This document shows, piece by piece, positions 26,541 to 30,415 of a stretch of 30,415 nucleotides of DNA. The notes under the pieces were generated by a model that saw nothing but the letters and a program-made list of their open reading frames with translations, had not been told where the DNA came from and did no database searches. Position 1 is the stretch's first letter. Each line of letters begins with the position of its first letter. Location: contig DASZXJ010000189.1 in NCBI GenBank assembly GCA_035545895.1, positions 1 to 30,415 of the forward strand, read 5' to 3'. Made by a program: the position numbers and the translations under genes. Origin of the DNA: DASZXJ01 sp035545895 (GTDB lineage: Bacteria > Planctomycetota > Phycisphaerae > Tepidisphaerales > Tepidisphaeraceae).

Positions 26541-26613
26541 TCAGCCGCGACGCGCAGCGGAGCGCTCCGGCCGGGTTGACTCTGAAAAGCGCTCCGCAGC
26601 GCGTCGCGGCTGA
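26541..26613. repeat. Large GC-rich hairpin with 26-base arms
   Basis: The left arm at 26541-26566 and the right arm at 26588-26613 are reverse complements over 26 bases except for a single A-A mismatch, with a 21-base loop. The start of the left arm reads TCAGCCGCGACGCGC. There is no T-run, so it is not a standard terminator. It looks like a dispersed REP/MITE-like palindrome. Confidence 0.85.
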
Positions 26614-26668
26614 ACGGGTGGAATCACTCGCGCACCAAATCTCACAGTTTACGAATTGCGAATGGGCT

Positions 26669-26688
26669 GGTTATCATTAGTGATAACC
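26669..26688. promoter_or_regulatory. Palindromic operator-like site upstream of the XRE gene
   Basis: GGTTATCA and TGATAACC flank a four-base centre (TTAG), a perfect eight-base inverted repeat 42 bases before the XRE start codon. A TTGCGA at 26656-26661 could be a -35 box, in which case the palindrome covers the -10 region. This is the classic layout for autorepression by a dimeric HTH protein. Confidence 0.65.
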
Positions 26689-26730
26689 TTTAAGAGCAAA
26701 TTGTTACTGCCTATGACGTGGAGGACTGAA

Positions 26731-27075
26731 ATGACCGCTCGAACAAGAAAACAACTGAGCCCCCGCAAAGTGAAAGTACTTCACGAACTGGCCCGGCGAA
26801 TTGACACGAAAGAATCCAATCGAATCCGTGCTCAGGGTCGAACGCTGTTCAAGAGACATGCAAGCCTTCGGACCATCGTCGGGGCATTGAAGCAGCAGAG
26901 ATTGCATCTGGGTTTGAGTTTGTCGGACATCGCGCGTCGCACGGGTATCGCCAAACCGAATCTAAGCCGCCTGGAAAACAGCGAGCACGCCGCTCCCACC
27001 CTGGATACGCTGGAACGATATGCTCGCGCAGTGGGCATGACAGTTAAAACCGAACTGGTTACTGCGGATGCATGA
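26731..27075 (+). CDS. XRE-family helix-turn-helix regulator
   Basis: GGAGGA at 26720-26725, five bases before the ATG at 26731, fixes the start. The 114-aa protein has a basic N-terminal extension (about 45 residues, TARTRKQLSPRKVKVLHELA) and a C-terminal HTH of the Cro/HipB type, residues 50-103: LKQQRLHLGLSLSDIARRTG, IAKPNLSRLENSE, then LDTLERYARAVG. Such proteins are often antitoxins of type II systems (HigA/HipB-like), but no toxin-like gene is adjacent on either side. It may instead control the DGQHR gene 340 bases downstream. Autoregulation via the palindrome at 26669-26688 is likely. Confidence 0.9.
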   Translation: MTARTRKQLSPRKVKVLHELARRIDTKESNRIRAQGRTLFKRHASLRTIVGALKQQRLHLGLSLSDIARRTGIAKPNLSRLENSEHAAPTLDTLERYARAVGMTVKTELVTADA

Positions 27076-27207
27076 TTTCGAGAGCATTCCGCTCCAATTC
27101 GCGGATAAGACAGCACCAGAAATACTGATTTTCATCTCACTGCAACCCTCAAAAACTGAATGCGCTACCGCTATCAGAATTCGGCCAAATCAGATAAAAT
27201 CGAAAAC

Positions 27208-27292
27208 TTCCAGGGATTGCCAATTAATCATCCTGGATCTATTGGGTAACATAAATAATATTTCCAGGATTTTTTAATTGTAATTCCAGGAT
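27208..27292. promoter_or_regulatory. Four TTCCAGGAT-like boxes in an AT-rich spacer
   Basis: TTCCAGGGAT (27208-27217), the inverted ATCCTGGAT (27230-27238), and two exact TTCCAGGAT copies (27262-27270, 27284-27292) occur within 85 bases of an otherwise AT-rich stretch between the XRE gene and the DGQHR gene. They look like binding sites for a regulator, possibly the XRE or the DndB-like protein. No gene is visible in 27076-27412. Confidence 0.5.
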
Positions 27293-27341
27293 CATTTATT
27301 ATGCTGTGCGGCCATTGAAGCTGTGGCTTCATGTAAAAAGC

Positions 27342-27372
27342 GAGGCCGAGCAGATGACTCCTGCCCGGCCTC
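27342..27372 (+). promoter_or_regulatory. Hairpin in the leader of the DGQHR gene
   Basis: GAGGCCG (27342-27348) pairs with CGGCCTC (27366-27372). After one A-C mismatch, GCAG pairs with CTGC around a seven-base loop. It ends 40 bases before the start codon. No T-run follows directly. A smaller GAAGC/GCTTC stem precedes it at 27317-27330. An attenuator or RNA-stabilising role is possible. Confidence 0.45.
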
Positions 27373-27412
27373 TAGATAACCCCTTGCCCCACACGGGCGG
27401 AAAGGAGTCACC

Positions 27413-28882
27413 ATGTTCAAGGGTACTTCAGAAAACGTTGCGGCTGCCACCAGCCTTAAGGCACTTTCATCCGGTATCGACAGTACGCTTCGGCCATATA
27501 CAACTTTGGTCGGCCACAATCTCGGGAACGCCGGCCTAATCGTTTCTCTCCCAATGAGTCAATTCTACGCTATGTCGGCGGTCGCGAACGCAGCTGGACT
27601 GGCGGAAGCTGGCCTCCAGGAGCAGCTCGTCGCACAACGAAAACTCGACCCGAAACACGCATTTAAGTTAGCTGTTTACATGTTACGCGGGCTAGTGGAA
27701 GCGCTCCACAAATCGCTTACTGAAGAAGGGAAACTCATCCCCAACGAACTCGAACGAATTCGTTCTGAGATGGGAAAGCAGCCCTACTTTGCATTACAGC
27801 CAATTGTTGTGAATGTACGCACATGCGGCGCAGAGGGACAGGGCCTTCGGTTTGAGCAATTGGGGCCGTCATACGTTAAAGTCTACCTTTCTGACCGCGA
27901 TACACTTTGGGTAATTGATGGGCAGCACCGACGCTATGGCATGGACCTAATGTTCGAATTCCTCGATATCGTGGGAAAGAACCAAGCTTATCCGAAACGT
28001 GGTTTTACTGCTCTATATCGCCCCGCAACCGATGTCTCCGAGATAGGCAATGCAGAACTGGCAATTTGGAAGCAAGTTTTAGAACTTGCACGGGGCCAAT
28101 GCACAGTGCTCCTTGACGTACATTTAGGCCTGACGCCGGAGCAGGAGCGACAGTTATTTCACGATTTGAACAACCTGGGCAAGAAAGTTGAAGCGAGCCT
28201 GGCGTTTCAGTTTGATGAGTCGAACGCGATAAATCTGTTTATCAAGGAACAAGTGGTCGACAAGTACATTCGAGTGACTGAAAAAGATAAGCCTGATTGG
28301 AAGGACGACGACGGAGCTATCGCTCGCAAGGATCTCATCGCCATAAACGCGCGGCTGCTGCTCAATAAAACGACCGTTAGCGGGGCAAAGCCGCAAGACG
28401 TCAACGATAAAATTGAAGTTGCCAAGGAATTCTGGGAGGCCGTGAGCAACATTCCAAACTTTGGCGAAGCAGGTGCAAAGCAAAATACTGTCGCCGCGCA
28501 ACCGGTTGTCCTGAAAGCACTCGCGAAACTCGCATATGACTTTGCGTTCGGACGGGAGCCAAATCGCGATCATTTGGAACGGGTATTCGAAGGAATGGCA
28601 GAGGTTGACTTTTCGCATAGTAACCCGATGTGGCGATACTACAAAATGACTGCTGACGAGCGGGTTCGTCACCGCCTCACAGGACTCGGTGACTTTTTGC
28701 CATCTGAGGATACTGGTGCTAATCGGGACATTGGTGGCTGGGACGAAAAGGAGGAAATTATGCGATTTGGTGCAAAGCACAACGACATCTTCCCGATTTT
28801 AGCTGACATGATCCGTTGGCGATTAAATCTTCCCAGTCGGCATCAAAAGGGCGCAACGAATCCTGAGCCGGTGGGCGTGTAA
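27413..28882 (+). CDS. DGQHR-domain protein, DndB-like
   Basis: The 489-aa protein contains the defining motif VIDGQHRRYGMDL (DGQHR at residues 169-173) and, further on, FHDLNNLGKKVEAS (about residues 249-262), typical of the DndB/DGQHR superfamily that is distantly ParB-like. DndB is the regulator of DNA phosphorothioation clusters, and relatives occur in other DNA-modification and defence loci. None of the dndACDE-type partners is visible here. AAGGAG lies seven bases before the ATG. The region is more AT-rich than its surroundings and the codon use looks different, consistent with acquisition. The specific role is unknown: transcriptional regulator, nuclease-like sensor or modification factor are all open. 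Confidence 0.85.
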   Translation: MFKGTSENVAAATSLKALSSGIDSTLRPYTTLVGHNLGNAGLIVSLPMSQFYAMSAVANAAGLAEAGLQEQLVAQRKLDPKHAFKLAVYMLRGLVEALHKSLTEEGKLIPNELERIRSEMGKQPYFALQPIVVNVRTCGAEGQGLRFEQLGPSYVKVYLSDRDTLWVIDGQHRRYGMDLMFEFLDIVGKNQAYPKRGFTALYRPATDVSEIGNAELAIWKQVLELARGQCTVLLDVHLGLTPEQERQLFHDLNNLGKKVEASLAFQFDESNAINLFIKEQVVDKYIRVTEKDKPDWKDDDGAIARKDLIAINARLLLNKTTVSGAKPQDVNDKIEVAKEFWEAVSNIPNFGEAGAKQNTVAAQPVVLKALAKLAYDFAFGREPNRDHLERVFEGMAEVDFSHSNPMWRYYKMTADERVRHRLTGLGDFLPSEDTGANRDIGGWDEKEEIMRFGAKHNDIFPILADMIRWRLNLPSRHQKGATNPEPVGV

Positions 28883-28904
28883 GGTCCTGCTTATCCTGGT
28901 CAAA

Positions 28905-28945
28905 GTTGTAGAGATGCAGCCGTTCTTTGGTTGCATCTCTACAAC
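28905..28945 (+). terminator. Strong 17-base-pair hairpin after the DGQHR gene
   Basis: GTTGTAGAGATGCA (28905-28918) pairs perfectly with 28932-28945; three further pairs (one G-T wobble) close on a seven-base loop (GTTCTTT). Only a weak T-rich tail (TTGTTC) follows. It could end the DGQHR transcript partially, protect its 3' end, or be a processing site before the small downstream gene. Confidence 0.65.
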
Positions 28946-28997
28946 TTGTTCACAAATTTAGATTGAATGGCGAATAACATATATCAAAGGAGTATGT

Positions 28998-29216
28998 ATG
29001 CCGCGCCTTAATCTTAGCAACTCGCAAAAGAATATCGTCGCCGATTTGTACGCGCGTACAAGATTTACTGTTGACGATTTACCTTACACGGACGAATTTG
29101 AACGACTTCACTCCGAGTTTGAATCTTGGAGTGGTCGATCCATTTCAAAACATGACTTTTGGCGCGCGCTGTCCAACGCGCGCAAGGCAAACCGGCTCGT
29201 TCGGAAAGAACGATGA
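28998..29216 (+). CDS. Small basic protein, predicted winged-helix-like, companion of the DGQHR gene
   Basis: AAGGAG six bases before the ATG at 28998 makes this a credible gene. The 72-aa sequence begins MPRLNLSNSQKNIVADLYAR, continues TRFTVDDLPYTDEFERLHSE and ends SKHDFWRALSNARKANRLVR. The alternation of helices and the basic C-terminal turn (WRALSNARKANRLVRKE) suggest a small DNA-binding fold, but I recognise no family for certain. It lies 115 bases after the DGQHR gene in the same direction, separated by a hairpin, so the two may form a cassette in which this protein works at a different dose. Confidence 0.7.
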   Translation: MPRLNLSNSQKNIVADLYARTRFTVDDLPYTDEFERLHSEFESWSGRSISKHDFWRALSNARKANRLVRKER

Positions 29217-29281
29217 GACGGTCGCCAGCGTTTCGAATACTCTTCTTCATTCTTTTCGAGTCGGTGGCGCTACATGGTCGA

Positions 29282-29425
29282 CTATTTTGGATCGATATAC
29301 ACTGCGACAGAGTCTTCGTGGCTTTTGTAAAGCTTTTCATTTAACTCACGCCGTAGTTCATTGATGAAGCTTGCAATACTTTGCCCTCTTGAACGCCCCT
29401 CGATATGTTTTCCGCATGAACTCAT
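29282..29425 (-). CDS. Possible short or remnant coding region, 47 aa
   Basis: On the minus strand an ATG at 29425 opens 47 codons ending at 29282 with TAG. The sequence (GKHIEGRSRGQSIASFINEL, RRELNEKLYKSHEDSVAVYI) is charged, helix-like and more protein-like than typical random frames. It overlaps the first bases of the oxidoreductase gene on the opposite strand and has no clear ribosome-binding site. It could be the end of a gene truncated when the island inserted, or chance. Confidence 0.25.
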   Translation of the reverse strand: MSSCGKHIEGRSRGQSIASFINELRRELNEKLYKSHEDSVAVYIDPK

Positions 29426-30415
29426 CCCCAAATTCCTCACCTCATTCCCCAACCGTCGCCGGCGGCGCGCAGTCTCTCATGGCCGGTTTATCGATCCTTG
29501 GCGCAGCCGTGGCGGGTGGTTGCGCCAATCCATCCGTTCGATTGATCACACTGGACCCTGGCCACTTTCATGCAGCCCTTGTGCAGAAATCGATGTACGC
29601 CGAGGTCGATCCGGTGGTGCATGTGTACGCGTCGGCGGGGGATGATCTGCAGGAGCATCTCAAACGAATCGAGGCCTTCAACGCCCGGGCGGAGCAGCCG
29701 ACGCATTGGCGCGAGCAGGTGTACACGGGGCCGGACTTTTTTCAGAAAATGCTCGATGACCGGGCGGGCAACGTCGTCGTCATTGCGGGCAACAACACGC
29801 GAAAGACGGAATACATTCTTCGATCCGTGCAGGCGGGGCTGAATGTGCTGGGTGATAAGCCGATGGCGATTACGCCTGCAGATTTGAAGAAACTGAAGGA
29901 AGCGTTCGCTGTCGCGGAGTCGCGTCATGTGCTTTTGTATGACATCATGACCGAACGATTTGAGGTCACGTCGATCCTGCAGCAGGAACTATCGCGGCAG
30001 CCGGCGCTGTTTGGACGGCTGACGACCGGTTCGGCGGATCGACCGGCCATCATTGAGCAGAGTGTTCATTGTTTTTCGAAAGTGGTTTCGGGCAAGCCGC
30101 TGAAACGGCCGGGCTGGTTTTTCGATGTAAGGCAGCAGGGCGAATCGATGGTGGATGTGGCCAGCCACCTGGTCGATCTCGTGCAATGTGAAGCGTTTCC
30201 CGAGCAGGCGTTGAGCGAGGGCGATGTCGAGGTGAGTTCTGCGCGTCATTGGGCAACGTTGATCACGCCGGAGCAATTTCAAAAGGTGACGGGCCTGAAA
30301 GAATTTCCGTCGTTTCTTTCATCGGACGTGAAGGATGGGGTGCTGCATGTCTTTGCCAACGGTGAGATGAACTATTCGCTGCGCGGAATTCGCGCCAAGG
30401 TGACGGCGACGTGGG
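29416..30415 (+). CDS. Gfo/Idh/MocA-type oxidoreductase lipoprotein, 3' truncated by window end
   Basis: The frame opened by the ATG at 29416 stays open to the last base of the window (333 codons). A hydrophobic stretch ends in AAVAGGC (Cys38), a plausible lipobox. It then reads VRLITLDPGHFHAALVQKSM, VDPVVHVYASAGDDLQEHLK, VVVIAGNNTRKTEYI, GLNVLGDKPMAITPADLKKL, LYDIMTERFEVTSILQQELS and GWFFDVRQQGESMVDVASHL. This follows the Gfo/Idh/MocA pattern, with the 'DKPM' segment where family members carry EKP. Members use NAD(P) and act on sugars or cyclitols; the substrate is unknown. An alternative start at 29479 (MAGLSILG) would give a shorter leader. No ribosome-binding site is clear at either. The C-terminal part is missing. 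Confidence 0.85.
   Translation, partial: MNSSPNSSPHSPTVAGGAQSLMAGLSILGAAVAGGCANPSVRLITLDPGHFHAALVQKSMYAEVDPVVHVYASAGDDLQEHLKRIEAFNARAEQPTHWREQVYTGPDFFQKMLDDRAGNVVVIAGNNTRKTEYILRSVQAGLNVLGDKPMAITPADLKKLKEAFAVAESRHVLLYDIMTERFEVTSILQQELSRQPALFGRLTTGSADRPAIIEQSVHCFSKVVSGKPLKRPGWFFDVRQQGESMVDVASHLVDLVQCEAFPEQALSEGDVEVSSARHWATLITPEQFQKVTGLKEFPSFLSSDVKDGVLHVFANGEMNYSLRGIRAKVTATW

Larger units (their letters stand above)
25905..26730. other. Repeat-rich intergenic region without genes
   Basis: About 825 bases with no credible gene; a 97-codon plus-strand frame at 25970-26263 has no ribosome-binding site and no protein-like pattern. The region contains two phrase repeats (26252-26330 and 26371-26412), a large hairpin (26541-26613) and the operator-like palindrome of the XRE gene (26669-26688). 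It marks the border between the surface-protein gene and the putative island. Confidence 0.6.

Noticed and set aside
26731..27075. Antitoxin of a complete toxin-antitoxin pair
   Set aside because: The HTH protein and palindrome fit an antitoxin, but no RelE/HigB/HipA-like toxin frame is present next to it in either direction.
29159..29344. 61-codon plus-strand frame after the 72-aa gene
   Set aside because: It overlaps the end of the well-supported small gene in another frame and lacks a ribosome-binding site.

Overview
The window looks like a chromosomal segment of a Planctomycetota-type bacterium, possibly class Phycisphaerae. I base this on moderately high GC, a surface protein carrying an LEPR-XLL-type motif (LEPRRLM), a very large TPR/proline-rich secretin, an ExbB/ExbD/VWA/TPR operon, and several short-unit intergenic 'phrase' repeats of the kind I associate with environmental planctomycetes. 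The lineage is an inference; there is no rRNA or tRNA gene here to anchor it.

Layout. 1-700: a small DinD/BRO-C-like protein. 880-4708: dxs, followed by two ATGA-coupled membrane genes that both carry frameshifts. 4715-6166 (minus): an exported alpha/beta-hydrolase-fold protein whose nucleophile serine is replaced by alanine. 6258-6743: a YkgJ-type cysteine-cluster protein, divergent from it. 6823-7988 (minus): ispA and xseB, so the usual xseB-ispA-dxs isoprenoid group is present but split and inverted around dxs. 8025-9608 (minus): a polytopic membrane protein broken by an in-frame TGA. 9681-9929: a small SHOCT-like protein. 10165-11526: clpX with a clear intrinsic terminator. 11584-12116: a gene-free stretch with stem-loops, probably a leader.

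12117-21931 is the most system-like part. It is one long plus-strand operon: TPR/proline-rich secretin, membrane-anchored VWA protein, ExbB-type channel, two ExbD-type proteins, and a 950-residue exported TPR protein. ExbB/ExbD should harvest the proton gradient. No TonB-like protein is present, and the membrane-anchored VWA protein occupies the place where one would be expected, next to an outer-membrane secretin. I infer a proton-driven, trans-envelope machine.

21942-23814 (minus): a DPM1-like glycosyltransferase and an exported hypothetical protein. 24168-25904 (minus): a LEPR-motif surface protein with CAP, SdrD-B-like and RTX repeats. 25905-26730 is repeat-rich and gene-free, with a 26-bp-arm hairpin. 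26731-29216 looks like an acquired island: an XRE regulator with a palindromic operator, an AT-rich spacer with four TTCCAGGAT-like boxes, a DndB-like DGQHR protein, a strong hairpin, and a 72-residue companion. 29416 to the window end: a Gfo/Idh/MocA-type oxidoreductase lipoprotein, truncated by the edge.

A recurring theme is the phrase repeats. They sit in leaders and spacers (dxs, exbD1-exbD2, secretin-VWA), inside the ispA frame, and at the start of the big TPR gene, where the repeat appears to encode its signal peptide.
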